DNA of 64,000 nucleotides from Utricularia gibba (GCA_002189035.1 NEEC01000002.1:5417001-5481000), one strand, 5' to 3'; counted from the first letter of the stretch, positions 48,714 to 61,366 are shown. Notes: generated by a model from the letters alone, not told the origin. Numbers and translations: made by a program.

Positions 48714-49952
48714 CTAAAGGCGGCCGTCGTCGAGTAGATACACCTTGCTCTGCACCACCGTGTTGCCCATCTCAAACCCGGGAACCACCGTGAACGCCAC
48801 CTTCGAACCGGCGCCCACGACCTCGCCGGCAGCGCTCTCCATGTATACCTCCGAAAATCTGGAGTTTCTTGGAACTTGAAATGCGCTGATTCGGTAGTCA
48901 GAGGTGAAGGCCAGACAATTCAGAAGCCAAACGCGTCTCGCCATTTCGTAGAACGCCTTGTAAAACTCTGTTTGCGGGAACTCCCCTGAATCCACCATTT
49001 TCCTCTGGTTCAAGTTACCGAAGAAGGAGTATTCCATCTTGGGATGAACCAAAGCTAAGTACTTGCATTTCACCAACTTCCCAAATGAAGACGATGATGA
49101 CGAACGTGGATCCCTGTTCAGAAATTCGATCAAATTTTCATCCCTTTCCTCGGATGGAGAATCGTATCCAAACAGAGGACTGTTGAAGCCAGAGAACATT
49201 TCTCTGCAAACAAATGATTCGAAAGCGAAAACCAAATGCGTTCGTTTCAAGAAAACGGTATCTGGGTGTACCAGATTGGCCGCGCATTCAATATCCCAAT
49301 CGGCCTTCTCCATTTCTCGAATCAGTAGCTTCGCAAAACATCGAACAGATCGCAGGCAGTAGTTTAAAGCGAAGATGAACCCCTTGGGATCCGATATGGG
49401 AGGATACTTTTTGAAAGATCCAGCCGCAACACCTTTCACTTTCCGATTCTCCTCATCTAGGCGTTGCCTGAGAGATGATACTGCGGCATCCATGTTCTCA
49501 AGCTCCGCCCTCATTTTCCTAATCGCAATTTCGTACATTTTCATCAGCGACTGCTGTTCCTGAATCTCGGCGAGCATCATCGTGACATGGGGTGGAGAGG
49601 AATCACTCTTCTTCTTAACGAAGCCCTGTTTCATCTCCGAGATAGATTTGAGCTCCTGAACGAGTAGTTCGTCACAGAAATGGACGGCGTTGACGTCGTA
49701 AGGGAACTGGGCGAGTTGGAGTTCGGCGTAGGCAGCTTTAAAAGCCGAAACGGAAGCGAAAAGCTTCGCGATGAAAGCGGTGGCGGCGGAAGCCTCATGG
49801 GTATGCCTCTGCATTTCGGAAAACCGGAGCCTTTCCTTGTCCGGCGGAGGAATGAAGAGGCAGAAGCCGGGATGGCGCGCCGCCCTCACTCTGTGGAGCG
49901 TTTTCTCGAAGATAGTTGATCGAGGATGAGATTTGGAGGCACGAGGATCCAT
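48714..49952 (-). CDS. GIL1-like DUF641 protein
   Basis: Member of the plant DUF641/GIL1-IRKI family; GIL1 (GRAVITROPIC IN THE LIGHT 1) is needed for light-dependent loss of gravitropism. Single exon, 412 residues, intact. N-terminal DUF641 part (about residues 50-130) with AATAFIAKLFASVSAFKAAY and FCDELLVQELKSISEMK, followed by a coiled coil (about 120-170: QEQQSLMKMYEIAIRKMRAE, SSLRQRLDEENRKV). The C-terminal half has CLRSVRCFAKLLIREMEKA and FSEVYMES, seen across GIL1-like proteins. Cytoplasmic or nuclear; no membrane segment. Molecular function is unknown. Confidence 0.9.
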   Translation of the reverse strand: MDPRASKSHPRSTIFEKTLHRVRAARHPGFCLFIPPPDKERLRFSEMQRHTHEASAATAFIAKLFASVSAFKAAYAELQLAQFPYDVNAVHFCDELLVQELKSISEMKQGFVKKKSDSSPPHVTMMLAEIQEQQSLMKMYEIAIRKMRAELENMDAAVSSLRQRLDEENRKVKGVAAGSFKKYPPISDPKGFIFALNYCLRSVRCFAKLLIREMEKADWDIECAANLVHPDTVFLKRTHLVFAFESFVCREMFSGFNSPLFGYDSPSEERDENLIEFLNRDPRSSSSSSFGKLVKCKYLALVHPKMEYSFFGNLNQRKMVDSGEFPQTEFYKAFYEMARRVWLLNCLAFTSDYRISAFQVPRNSRFSEVYMESAAGEVVGAGSKVAFTVVPGFEMGNTVVQSKVYLLDDGRL

Positions 49953-51717
49953 GAAACCGAAACTTCTCCTCTTGTAAAGCTCAGGCCGCGGTCCTGGACG
50001 TCCATTAAATCCTGAAAATCGCGGCGGGCCACAATTAAGAATAAGCAGAAATCAGGGGCGTGAATGATAATAATAATAAATAATAATTGCCGATGGTGCA
50101 CGTCCGATCTCGTGCGTCCCTCTCATCATTTTTCATTTTTAAAATAATTTTTGGATTATTTGAAAATGCTGAATTTAAAAGGTTTGACCGGCTTCCGGGT
50201 CAGAGCCCAAGCCCGGTTCAATCAATTCCCAAACCTTGTCAGCGAGAGGGATTTGCAGCACCAGACAAAAATATCAATTCATTTGACCACCGCTTTTCAC
50301 ATGGGAGCTGTACGGAAGGCCAAAACACCTTATGAAAATAAATTTTGGAAAAATTTAGGAGAGAATAAAAATGAGAAATAAAATAAATTAATATTGTATG
50401 ACTTTAAAAATAAATTGTAAAATAAAAAAATATGTTTTATTATAGAATAAGAAATTAATTTGGAGAAATGAATTGGAATAGAAGATTTTTGTATTTTTAT
50501 TAACAAAATGGTTCATTTTGCATTATGATGTTATTTTTAATAATAAAAATAACATTGATAATAAATTGGAACGATAATATGTTCCCAACATTGATTTATT
50601 TTCTTTTCCACAATAAAATTTAACATTATAAATTACTAATTTTGATACACATGTCACAATATCTAAATTTTCTAATTTACGCATCCACGACCAGAATTGA
50701 CGGAATTCAGACTCGAGTTGGTAAGGATTTTAGGATTATTTTTTTAATTTCAAATTTTCTGAACTAAACCCTAATCCATAAATAGTTTTTGCCATTTGGT
50801 TAATATCATTTTTTCCAAATAAAATTGGTAAGTATAGTATCATAGTTAATTTATTACAATAACCATCAATTAATTACTCATACTTCTTTTGCAATTTTAG
50901 ACACCCAAATCAAGAAACACCTAAACGGTGTCATGTATTGCATTTTATTAATCAATATTAGACCTAAAATTTACAATTAAATTATTTTAAATCATAAATA
51001 ATTCATATTCGATCAAATTGATCGAGAATTAGTTCACCATTATTTTGACCATTAAACCTACTGAATTGCGAAAGATCGTCGGCTTCTGCTTTCCCTTTGA
51101 GAGTGGTATCAGATGACAAGGAGCGAGACACCAAACGTGATGTTTTGGTGCTGATGGACTGCTTCGTTTCACCTGCTTTTGTGAGAATCAAGCAAACCTC
51201 TCCATGCCAGATGCTTACTTTCCACACATTCGGATCCGAAGCCTTTAGGCTCCCCAGGGATCCAACAGCCCCATCCTTTTTTGACTTGGATTCTACGTCA
51301 AGGGAAGCAACTAGCAGGCAACCCTGTTTTTCAATGCTGTCGTCTGATGTTGAGCAAGAAAACCATGCTGCTCTGTGAAAACATGTAAATTTTCATCCAT
51401 TCGAAACAATGAACGCATGGAGTGTGTCCAAAAGTGACTTGAAGATGGTAATCAAGAGATGCTGGTCTGATTAGTGAGCACGATTCCCATCCCCACAGAC
51501 AAATTACAGCAAATACAGTCTTGGGATATGTCCACCATGAGGACGAGGTTTCGGGCATGTCCTCACGTATGCAGTGATAAGATAGGTGTGCCGCTATAGA
51601 TATCTCCCTCTGGACTATGAAAATGACGGTATCCACTGTTAGAAAACTTCGAGGGAATCCAACTAAACAGTCATGTATACATGTCTCATGTATTTGCAGC
51701 ATCATTGCACATGTACC
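49953..51717. other. Spacer between GIL1-like gene and ERD2
   Basis: 49953-50100 is the GIL1-like leader. 50340-51000 is AT-rich. 51003-51717, read on the minus strand, follows the ERD2 stop codon and contains a possible additional exon, reported separately. Confidence 0.4.
51003..51378 (-). other. Possible extra exon or small ORF downstream of ERD2
   Basis: On the minus strand, TGTTTTCACAG at about 51375-51385 looks like a splice acceptor, and the sequence after it stays open for about 110 codons in one frame, including NVWKVSIWHGEVCLILTKAG and ending in LDQFDRI. It is Ser/Lys-rich at first. I do not recognise it. It could be a non-coding 3' exon or an alternative last exon of the ERD2 transcription unit. 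Confidence 0.3.
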
Positions 51718-53907
51718 TCAAGAGGGCAACTTCAGCTTTGAATTGTTTTTCCAACTGCAGGAAAACACAGCTCATTAGAGCTCAAAAGAATTTATTGAAA
51801 AAGAAACAGGAGGAAACGGTTGGCTTATGGCTTTCAAGGTACCTGATAAAGTAATAGTAAAAAAAGTCTGCATATAGAGCTGTCTGTACAAGCCCAGACA
51901 CAACAGCTGAGAGAGAGAGAAAAAAACAGAAGTGGGGTAAGACATACAAGTTAGCAGCATATGAGTTGAATCACATAATTCCATCACTTACGAATCCATC
52001 GGCCAAAATGTGTTTCAGTGAAATATCGATATATCCAGTTCAGGATGTAAAATCCACGGTATGCTCTGCAATATATTTTATTAGGTGAACAGAGAGACCA
52101 ATAATACGGAACATAATATTTTCATCATACTTCTTTTTGTAGAATGCAGTGATCTGTAGTGGTTTTCCTAACACAATATGGAGGACATTTTTTTGCATTC
52201 CGATTAAGATACTGGAAACCCATTATTTGTTGGAAAATTTTCTAAAAAGTACAATTTTTCATGGATAAGAACATGTATAAAATATACTTTAAATACTGGA
52301 ATCCACATTCAAAAAGTGAAAAGCTTTATCTCAACCGTCATACCCCTTTCCTATTTTCAAGGACACGGATTCTTTGAATTTGGGAAAAATTCGAAAAATT
52401 TCAATTGCGGAAACCCTACATTGCATCAATACCTCAGAACAGGAATAATCTTCAAGCAATCGCAGATTTACATTTATTTGCAAATTTCAGCTTGAAAAAA
52501 AGAAGGAAGTGCCTTAAATAATAATCATTACACAGAAGCACTATAACACACAAAAAAGGAAATCTTAATACCAAAAATAATATGCATTAATGGGAGGAAT
52601 CAGTAAACAAAAGAAACTGTTTCGAACAAGCCACATATTCCAAAAAAGTAGGAAAAAGATTCCATCAGCTTACACTATTCAAAAAACCAATTGTTACGAA
52701 GAGCAACTTACCCTAGGAAGAAAACGTATTTTCCAGTCAAATTATCCACATTTCCACTTCTTTGCAATAGGATTAGCTGCGGTAAAATTGCAACTGCTTC
52801 CAAGTATATTGAAAGCGTCCAAAGTATCTGAAACATAATCGGACTATGTTAACCAGGCATATCTAACCCCCAAAAAAAACTACATATATTGAATACGAAA
52901 TCCAGCTGTGTCCACAGTTCACGAATAGGGCAATAAAGAATCACACCACGTATGAACACCAATAAAGAATGATAAAATGCATCCATTTGACGCTGGGTGA
53001 TTGACAGATCCTTACCTTGATAGCAACACCGGTGGAATATTAAGAATTAATCTTACAAGAAAATTCTAGCATTCAGTCAAAACAAGCTCTTCCTAGAAAA
53101 AATAATATAAATGGAACTTATTATATCTTGGGAAGACAAAACTGACCTCCTGAAATGAGAACTTCTCATGAACAAGAAGGGCTAAAAGCAAACTAGCTCC
53201 CACAAGAAAATAATGCCTAAATGTGTCAAGTTCACGGTCATAGGACCGTTTGACAATACGATGAAACCTCATGCAGCACACAATTGCCAGAGAACTTCCA
53301 ATGAATACAAGCTTCATCACAGTATTATAGACTGAGATGAAGTCTGTCAACAAATCAAGGTAACGAGCCAGGAATACAATTGCATACAACTCTTGAGTCT
53401 TCAATGAAATACCTGAAAAAATTTAAAAGTTATAAAAAAGAGAAACAATTACAATTGATATGAAACATACGTTAAAATTAAAGAACCTTGCAATGCGTAA
53501 AAAAACCAAGATAGCTAATCATGATCAAATTGCAACCTTAAAAAATCTACCATACCCCTAGTCAGCAATCTGAATATTCTTGAAAATAAAAAAATCAATA
53601 TATTTAAGTTCAGATCACCAGGTAAACAGTGTCAGCAACTGCAGTGGAATAGACAAAATGAATTCCTAGGCAAAAGAAGCACGATCACACGGAAATGAAA
53701 TCCGCCTCCAGTAACCGAATCGCAACGCAGAAGAGCATCAGAAAGCATAATGTACTCTAAATATTAGGAACAAATATGAAATAACAGACATGGAGGATAC
53801 AGAAAAAACCCCTAACCTGAGCAAGATTTCGTGGCGTAAATTTTGAGAAGCAGCACTAAAATGCTGATCAAATGTGTCATATCGCCAGCAAATCTAAAGA
53901 TATTCAT
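51718..53907 (-). CDS. ERD2: ER lumen protein-retaining (KDEL/HDEL) receptor
   Basis: Golgi/ER receptor that returns K/HDEL-tagged proteins to the ER. Six exons on the minus strand: 53817-53907, 53147-53412, 52712-52827, 51992-52065, 51843-51906 and 51718-51754, closing exactly to 215 residues, the standard size. The N terminus [20 protein letters not shown] is canonical; other blocks are [66 protein letters not shown] and [10 protein letters not shown]. Seven membrane helices expected. It ends [12 protein letters not shown], matching the usual cytosolic tail needed for COPI recycling. The ORF is split by introns as short as 85 bp. Divergent from ARP8 across 820 bp. Confidence 0.95.
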
Positions 53908-54053
53908 AGCTGCAAGCCAAGCTTCTGCCCTCCAGGGAACAATTCCAGAAAATCAGGATGTAGAGGGATACTGCTCTTCCTGATTTCCGCTCTCCCCAAA
54001 GCGGAAGGCCAGGGGGAGGAAAAAAAAAAAAGGAAGGCAAAATCTCAAATTTA

Positions 54054-54112
54054 CCCCACATTACTTCGAAATCGCATTTTGCCCCCCACATTACTTCGAA
54101 ATCGCATTTGGT
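54054..54112. repeat. 30-bp tandem duplication
   Basis: CCCCACATTACTTCGAAATCGCATTT occurs at about 54054 and again 30 bases later, between the ERD2 and ARP8 start codons. The copies are almost identical. Confidence 0.85.
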
Positions 54113-54727
54113 GAAGATTCATCACAGACTCTGTATCGCCGGTACGGGGAGGGACTTGGCTCTGGTTGGGCGCCTGGTAGATAGAAATGGAGAACAGAAG
54201 GAGTGGTAGAGGTGCTGCTTTTTTCTGGATTTATGGCGTAGTTTTATCATCTTCAAGGCAGTCGGAACTCTCGAATCTAACCTCAACGATGATTTTGGTG
54301 GGCTTAGTCCAAGTCAAAAGGAGTACATCGGCCACTGTAGCCGAGAATTTCAGACGGTTTCTGGGTGGGACGAGGGTGAAGACGGTGACCTCCATGGAAT
54401 GGCCTGGAGTGCTCCAGGTTCACTTCTCCTGGAGTACAAAACTACAAAGAGCCATCAAGGGACAAGGCTATGCTGTGTCTTCGTTTTCGTACCGCACTCA
54501 CCTAACTGCCCCAATAAATTCGATTTAATCGCCCCCAAAAAATACCTGCACAACTCCATCTTCAAGGACCGCCACACTGCCAATATCCTGTGGCCTCGCT
54601 GTCCTCTGCGAAACTATTGGCCGACGGGGCTACACGTGTGACGCCGTCCATCCATCTCATCCACCTCTCCAGTCTTCTCTTGTCTGATGGTTTCAGTCTC
54701 GCGCAAGTGAAATTGGGTGCAATCACC

Positions 54728-57700
54728 ATGAACTCTTTGATTCGAAAGGTCTGGGAATCGGTATCCAACCGATCGGCTTCGTCCTCTCTTATGGGAGCAA
54801 GTTATTGGCGCGCCCCGAATCCGATCTCCGATGACGACCGTTTACTGCAGATGATGTCTCTGCAGTGTTCTTCCACTGGACATTTCGATCTTATTCCGGT
54901 TGATATTTTCATGCGGATAGTCAAATTCTTGGGTCCCAAGGAAGCCGCCAGGCTTAGAGCCGTGTGCAAAACTTGGAAGCTTTTGGTATCTGATAATCGG
55001 CTCTGGATTTACTTTCTGCAGAACCAGGGGGAGCCATGGGATTCAATTTTCTTTGCCGAAACCCACCTCCGATCCGGCTATCCCTTTCCGTAAGTCTGCT
55101 TCTGTTTGTTTTCTTTTGATTCTGTGATATCGGTTGAAAACCCCTGATAGATGTTTTAAGCTAGGGCTTTACAGATTTATGATTCTAGTTCGTTCAGACC
55201 TTTATGAGCAGTGACTATAATGAGGATGTTAGCGAGGTCGGTGTTGTTTATGCGTTGAACTGATTCCTCATTTTTTTTACTTTTGCCTTGAGATCGTTTC
55301 ATCAACCAATTCAATGCTGTTGCTGATTGCTTATGGCTAATTATAAAACTCCTTTAGTGAGGAGGTAGCTTTTGTTTTGTTTGTTCGCCATGGATATTTT
55401 ATTTGCAACTGCTGTCTTATCCTGTCTACTTTGATTGGGTCGGCTATTCTTTACCTTAATAGTAGAGAAAAAATAATATTTATTTTGTTTTCTGTTTCCA
55501 GTGCTTTTCCCACCCAGATGCATGAACTTTCATTTATGCATATATATGGTCAGCGTGTTGAGGCTCCTGGCGCTATTATTATTGACGGTATGCTTTTCAT
55601 ATATTTCCATTTTTTCCCATGGGTTGTTGACCCTTTATCCCATTGCTGGCTCTTCTTATACTAAGTTGCATGAGAGAAATAAACACCAAACTGCAGTTCG
55701 CTATTGTTTGGTTGACCAGCTGTTCTTGTGTGGTTGCATTTTTTCCCATGGGTTGTTGACCCTTTATCCCATTGCTGGCTCTTCTTATACTAAGTTGCAT
55801 GAGAGAAATATACACCAAACTGCAGTTCGCTATTGTTTAGTTGACCAGCTGTTCTTGTGTCGTTGCATTTACCTTATAGGTGGCTCAGGATATTGTAAAT
55901 ATGGGTGGAGCAAATATCCTTCTCCATCTGGGTTGTCAGCGACATTTTTGGTCAGCTTTTGGATTTTGTTTCTAGTTTGTTCTTTCTTTCCTCTGAATTT
56001 AAGTATTATGCTGACACCACTTGAGTTCCTAGGAATTTGGGAACATTGAGTCACCTATGTCATCTCGGCTTCGGCATTTCTTTTCAACAATTTGCAGTAG
56101 GTGTGATGTAATTCTTGCTTTCAACTGTGTGTTTTATTTTTCGTTCTGGGATGTCTCAGAGCCTTTTTGTTGTCTACATTTAAAACCCATTTTTTTAACA
56201 CCCATGGTAGTTTCTTGGTGCTTTAGTTCAGTACCTGGCGTTCCAACTGTTTTTTTTTTTATTTTGATTTTGTGTTACCATGCCTGCATCTAGGATGCAG
56301 GTGAGAACATCAGCACATCCAATTGTTCTTTCGCTTCCCCTCTGCAATTATGATGGTTAGATACCACTGTTTTTGGGCTTGTCTTGGCACTGCTTTTGTT
56401 TAGCTAATACTCGTGTTTCTTTTCCTTATTTTCACTATAAGCCAGATACTGAGTCTGCAAAAAGCTCCAGAAGACAACTAAGGGAAGCTATTTATTCAAC
56501 ATTATTTGACATGAATGTGCCTGCTGTATGTGCAATCAGTCAGGTACCTCATTCTTGAACTAAACATATGCCAGCGTGGAAATGGGCTACTTCCTCTAGA
56601 ATGAATCTAACCAAGTATCCATGGCAATCTTTTCTTTTACTGTAGGCAACTTTGGCTTTGTTTGCGGCAAAACGCACATCAGGAATTGTAGTGAATGTGG
56701 GTTTCCATCAGACAACTGTTGTTCCAAGTATGTTTCTCATTCATGCGTGGAAGTATTTCATTTATTTGCATTCAGTTTCTTATCTTATCAAATGAGCAAA
56801 TGTTCCCTCATTGGAATTTGATTATTTTCTAGAAAACATCTGAATGTGATGTTTTCCATGTCATTGCATAGTCTTACGTGGAAAAGTAATGAGGAAGATT
56901 GGAGTGGAAGTTGTGGGAATGGGTGCCTTGAAGCTCACATCATATCTCCGGGACAGGTTACAAAGGAACAATGTAGTAGTTGACTCACTTTATACCGTCC
57001 GCACATTGAAGGAGGTGCAAATCATTCTCAATTTCTCTGCCTTGTGTGTTCTTGTTTTCAAGATTATCACTATCACCAAGCTACTGAACACATAATGACA
57101 TGTTCTTTGAGCCACGCTGTAATATGAGTATCAACGCCAATATTGCAGCTGCTTTTTTTTTCTGCCCGGCACTTTTAGGCTGTCCTTAAGGAAGCCTTCC
57201 TGATAGAACCACATGCCCAATGCCAACATTTTTGTTTGTGGTTGGACCTGCAGAAGCTATGCTATGTTGCTTTTGATTATGAAGCTGAATTAAAGAAAGA
57301 CACAAAAGCTTACTTCTCTATAACGCCTGGTACCTGCATCAAACTTTCAGAGGAACGGTTTCAGACTGGGGAAATACTATTTCAACCTCGTCTTGCTGGC
57401 ATGTATGTATATCTTCTTTGTACATGTTATATGGTATTTGATGTATCATGTGTACTTCTGCATTGTCCAATCTTTAAAGTTAGAGATAACAGCACTAAAG
57501 CCTTATTCGCTGTAAAGAGTGTTGAATATACGAATCTTATACCCAAGTTTTCAATTATGGTAGTGGACCTTTTAACTGTATTATACTTATATTTCTTTGT
57601 TTCTCTGACTACCTATTTAAACTGGCTTCGCAGGCAGGCAATGGGTCTGCATAACGCTGTTGCACTTTGCATGGAGCATTGCCGTGATGCTGATTTAACT

Positions 57701-58413
57701 GGTGAGGATAACTGGTACAGAACTGTAGTACTTGCTGGAGGCACTGCATGTTTGCCTGGGTTAGCAGGTAACCAGATAAACTTTCTTGTTTTTGAAGGGG
57801 AAGGCACCTAAGCTTTCCTTTAAATGGTAATCCTAGCTTGCTTTCATTTAGCTTAAAAGTTCCAGTGCCTTAATATCGAACTACAGATGCTTTTTAAGAT
57901 ACTCCTTGAAAAAAGAGTAATGGGATTGATTTGGGCTGTTTCTAAACTGTGGTTTCCTACCACAGAAATGCAATTTTCTTGCGACTTTGTTAATGTGTGC
58001 TAGACAAGTCAGTGATATATATTTGTATGTCTTTCGTTTGTTTTCCTCCAGAAAGGCTTGAAAAAGAATTGAATGAACTCCTACCACAAACGCCTATGAG
58101 TTGTGGTATCTGCGTCCTTCCGCCCCCTCACGGCCCAAATTCTGCATGGTTTGGAGCGAAACTTGTCAGCAATGTAATGAAGATGACTTCTGTTTTCAAT
58201 GTTTTTGTAACCGCGCAATCCATTTTTGGTCTTGAGGCATCAAAATTTTGCTGATCAGATACGTTAGAACAATTATATTGCAGGTAGCTTTATCAATACA
58301 AAAATCACTGATTCTTCATTTTGCCCTTGATGCAGCTAAGTAGCTTCCCCAATGCTTGGTGTGTGACCAAAAAGCAGTTCCGAAGTTCGTCGAAGCGCAA
58401 GCTACTCTGGTGA
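54728..58413 (+). CDS. ARP8: Actin-related protein 8, F-box ARP
   Basis: Plant-specific actin-related protein that carries an F-box and is nucleolar in Arabidopsis; the F-box suggests an SCF link. Twelve exons: 54728-55089, 55502-55587, 55880-55950, 56033-56100, 56294-56355, 56446-56543, 56646-56727, 56872-57014, 57254-57402, 57634-57767, 58052-58173 and 58336-58413; all phases close, 484 residues. The N terminus MNSLIRKVWESV is followed by the F-box near residues 53-97 (DLIPVDIFMRIVKFLGPKEA), EPWDSIFFAETHLRSGYP, then the actin fold: GSGYCKYGWSK, LFDMNVPAVCAI, GFHQTTVVP, LAGGTACLPGLA and the C-terminal WCVTKKQFR. The start was chosen by similarity to ARP8; an earlier in-frame start is possible but less typical. 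Confidence 0.94.
55608..55866 (+). repeat. 129-bp tandem duplication in ARP8 intron 2
   Basis: The block from CCCATGGGTTGTTGACCC to GACCAGCTGTTCTTGTGT occurs twice, period 129, with only a few differences. It lies wholly inside the intron between exons 55502-55587 and 55880-55950. Confidence 0.92.
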
Positions 58414-58792
58414 AGGGCGCATATTATTTTCACGGTGTTTCAAAATCAAGTAAGCTATATGGTCCTCGATCAATATTGGTATACATGTAATCTGGGTGTA
58501 TAATATATCATTCATTTCAGCTGAAACATAACTAGAGTTCCTCGAGAACTGCAAATTCAATGAACTGTGAAAATCACCATCAGATTGATGAAAAAAAAAA
58601 GGAATACATGTTCAGGTATCGAGAGAAATCCATTCATAGCGAAAGAAGATTTCATTCAAATGACTCGTGAAATGCTGACAGAGGCAGTATCTTTCCTGTT
58701 TCTGAGTTGGTCATTTTCCAAAGTAACTGGCATAATCTACAACGGCAGTTGGCCTAGTCGGATTCTTCTGAAATCCCAAGCAACTGTGATTC
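58414..58792. other. Convergent 3' flanks of ARP8 and LLG-like gene
   Basis: The two genes end tail to tail 380 bp apart. Only 3' untranslated sequence is expected. Confidence 0.5.
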
Positions 58793-59972
58793 TTAGGAGT
58801 TTGACACTAGAAAGCAGAGTGGTGCGAGTGAGAGAGTCAGTGCCTGCAGCAAATGAGACGACAGTATCCACCGGTTACTGCTGCTGCTGCTGGTTGCCGC
58901 TGCTGAATGATCCAAGTGCGCACGTGAGGGAGGCCCTGGGGGACACTCCAGCCCCAGTGGCCCTTCACGGCATACGCTTGAAAAGAGCCCCGGTGGGTAC
59001 TTCCCGTAGAGGTTGATGTAGCTGAACATTGTGGAAGCACAGTCATTGCTCAAGTCGTTCAAGTACTCCGCATTTGGACAAGCGAACTGTTTGAGAGCTG
59101 AGCAACACAGCTTCGGTGGGTAGTCTGGCCCTTTGCATTGGCTCGTGATGATCGTGTAGTTCTCGAACTCAAAGCTCACGGGGCATGCTGCGAACACAGG
59201 ACAAGAAAAAAGCTCAGAAATTGGGCACTGCTACTACCCTGCAGCATGCATCAGAATTGATACTCCCAATTCGATGGAAAAACAGGGATAAGTCACATTA
59301 CTCCTCCTCATGCTCCCCAGGACTGTTTATGTTCACACACCGCTTACAGTAACCCAGACCAAGGATCAGCTCATAGTGACTCAACATTTCAAAGTGCTTG
59401 TCTGAAGACACGGTGCATTGTAAAGCAACACAATACTAGTACAATGAAACGCCTCGCCACTGGACGATCGCATGCAAATGTGTTTAGATTTTCAAAGACG
59501 AAGCGTATAGCCCCTAAAACGTGTGACTGCATTCTCTAATGGATTTTCAAAATCACTTTCCACTCTCTAACATGCATTCTCCTACAGACATAATTTCTGA
59601 AATGGAAAGACAGCACTAGAATCAAGGAAGGGACAACATGAGAAGCAAGGACAGTACAGCAGAAAATCTATCAACAGATTCATAAACTGCTACTGGGAAA
59701 AAAATCCCATATGCGGAATTGGAGGAATCATTTCATTGTTATGTTAGAGAATGTATGAAAACTCCAACATACGTGTTTTGGCTTGAAGGAGTCGCCTTTC
59801 GCCCAAAAGGGAGGGGCCAATTGCATCATCTGCACAAATCAAACTAGGTATAAGAATCACATAGCTGAAAGGAACATGGATCAGGGCAAGTCCACGCACC
59901 AAAACTGAAAGCCGAAGCCGAAACAGCTGAAAAAACCAAAATGGTTAGAATGAAATAGCCGCCACGCTTCAT
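58793..59972 (-). CDS. LORELEI-like GPI-anchored protein (LLG1-type)
   Basis: Cell-surface co-receptor and chaperone for FERONIA-type receptor kinases in the LORELEI family, which bind RALF peptides. Three exons on the minus strand: 59900-59972, 59773-59829 and 58793-59187, closing to 174 residues. A signal peptide (MKRGGYFILTILVFSAVSAS) is followed by the 8-cysteine domain: CPVSFEFENYTIITSQC, KGPDYPPKLCC, FACPN, NDLSNDCASTMFSYINLYGK and YPPGLFSSVC. A Ser/Ala-rich linker and hydrophobic C-terminal tail (LLQALTLSLAPLCFLV) form the GPI-attachment signal. The first two exons are only 73 and 57 bp. LLG1 versus LLG2/3 cannot be decided from motifs alone. Confidence 0.9.
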
Positions 59973-61366
59973 CTGATACAAACCCATCAGTAGCAAAAGC
60001 CCGATCTCGTTGAGAGCATCAAAGCCAAAACCCCAATGGGTATGGAAATAGGGTAGATCTGGGGCCGAGGCTCCAATTCCAACAATTTATTGAGGATTAC
60101 CCGCCAGACACATCGGTATTTGTTTTCGTTGCACATCCCAATCAGACAGTGAATTGGGGCACAGCTGGGTATTAGCTACTTTGGACAATGGCGCCACGAA
60201 AAGAACAGAAATACTGAAAACTAGCTCCTCGCCCGAGGACCAGATTAACTCCCAAACAGCCCGCCCCGCCGTCCACCCATTGGCTTTTGTGAGATTTTGA
60301 AAGTATCACACCAAGCAAGGGCCTGCTCTGAAATCAACCGTAGAAAAAAGTATCACCAACATTCCAGGTGGATGCAGGAGTATAGCTACTGGTCTGCTCG
60401 TTGTTGTTGATCCGTCTCCTTCACCTCATCAGTGCAGACAGCAGAGCATCCGTCCCACCAAATTATTTGAATCATATATGAATCTGGAAACTTGTGATTT
60501 GTGACACTTTCCTCCCAAGAAAACAGCATATTGTATTGCACTACGAGGGAATGAAACTCGCTCTGATTTCGAGATATTTTGGGGTTTTAAGGAATACACA
60601 GAGAAAATAGGGGTTAAAACGTAAATTATAGAAAGTATGGCACCAACTTCATAATTAACGCCTACCTCTCTAACTATAAACACGTATTCGCGCGCCCATT
60701 CTTGATTCCTTCATCCTTTTTCTTTTCTTCCCGATTCCGATAATTCTGTTCCATTCTCGTGAATCTCCTCTGGCGTTGATCTACGGTGGGTTATTTGCGG
60801 TTTCTGTCTTGTTCTTCATTTTATCTCCTGAAATCCCTGAATTTTCTGTTTTGGGAAATTCTTGATCGATATTCGAGTTTCTTAGTCTTGCGGCGAGGTT
60901 TCCAGGTGAAGGTTTTGGGAGTTCATTGTAGAGTGGGGTTTTATGTTTGTTGATATCATTCGCAGACGCACGGGATGGCAGGGGATGCTTCCGTCTAGAT
61001 TCATCCTTGAGTTTTGTAATGGATTCATTATCAGTTCTTGAGGATCTTCTGCGGATTTCTGTGTTTCTTGGTTGAGGAAGCGCTTCTGGGTTGAACTATT
61101 CGTGGTTGATACTCATTCTCTTTTGATTTTTCGCATGGTAGAATGTGGGTTCCGGATTAGTTGATAGATTTTGAATTTCCTTGTAATGGAGTCAAATGGA
61201 ATGATCACGATTCAAGGCTGCAAGGGGATCGTAGCGGATTCGCAGACTTCCGGATTATTTGTTTTTCGTATCTGGCCGCCATGGATCTTCGTGGAGTTTA
61301 CAGAGGATCGATGTGTTCGAGTTTGTACTTACATGTTGCCCTTATTTCTTGGTATAGTAGTCTGCG
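59973..61366. other. Divergent upstream regions of LLG-like and ZFWD genes
   Basis: Both genes are transcribed away from this 1.4 kb. 60680-61360 looks like the ZFWD leader: pyrimidine-rich start near 60690, possible donor AGGTGAAG at about 60904, and short upstream ATGs before 61367. No other gene seen. Confidence 0.45.

Noticed and set aside
54187-54727. ORFs of 80-113 codons before ARP8
   Set aside because: No family motif. The region is better explained as the ARP8 leader and the shared divergent upstream region.
55501-56049. 182-codon ORF across ARP8 intron 2 and exon 3
   Set aside because: Its N-terminal part is out of frame with exon 2, and the repeat inside explains its repeated peptide; canonical splice sites fit ARP8.
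58567-59016. 149-codon ORF on the plus strand
   Set aside because: It overlaps the last exon of the LORELEI-like gene on the other strand, which has all expected cysteines.
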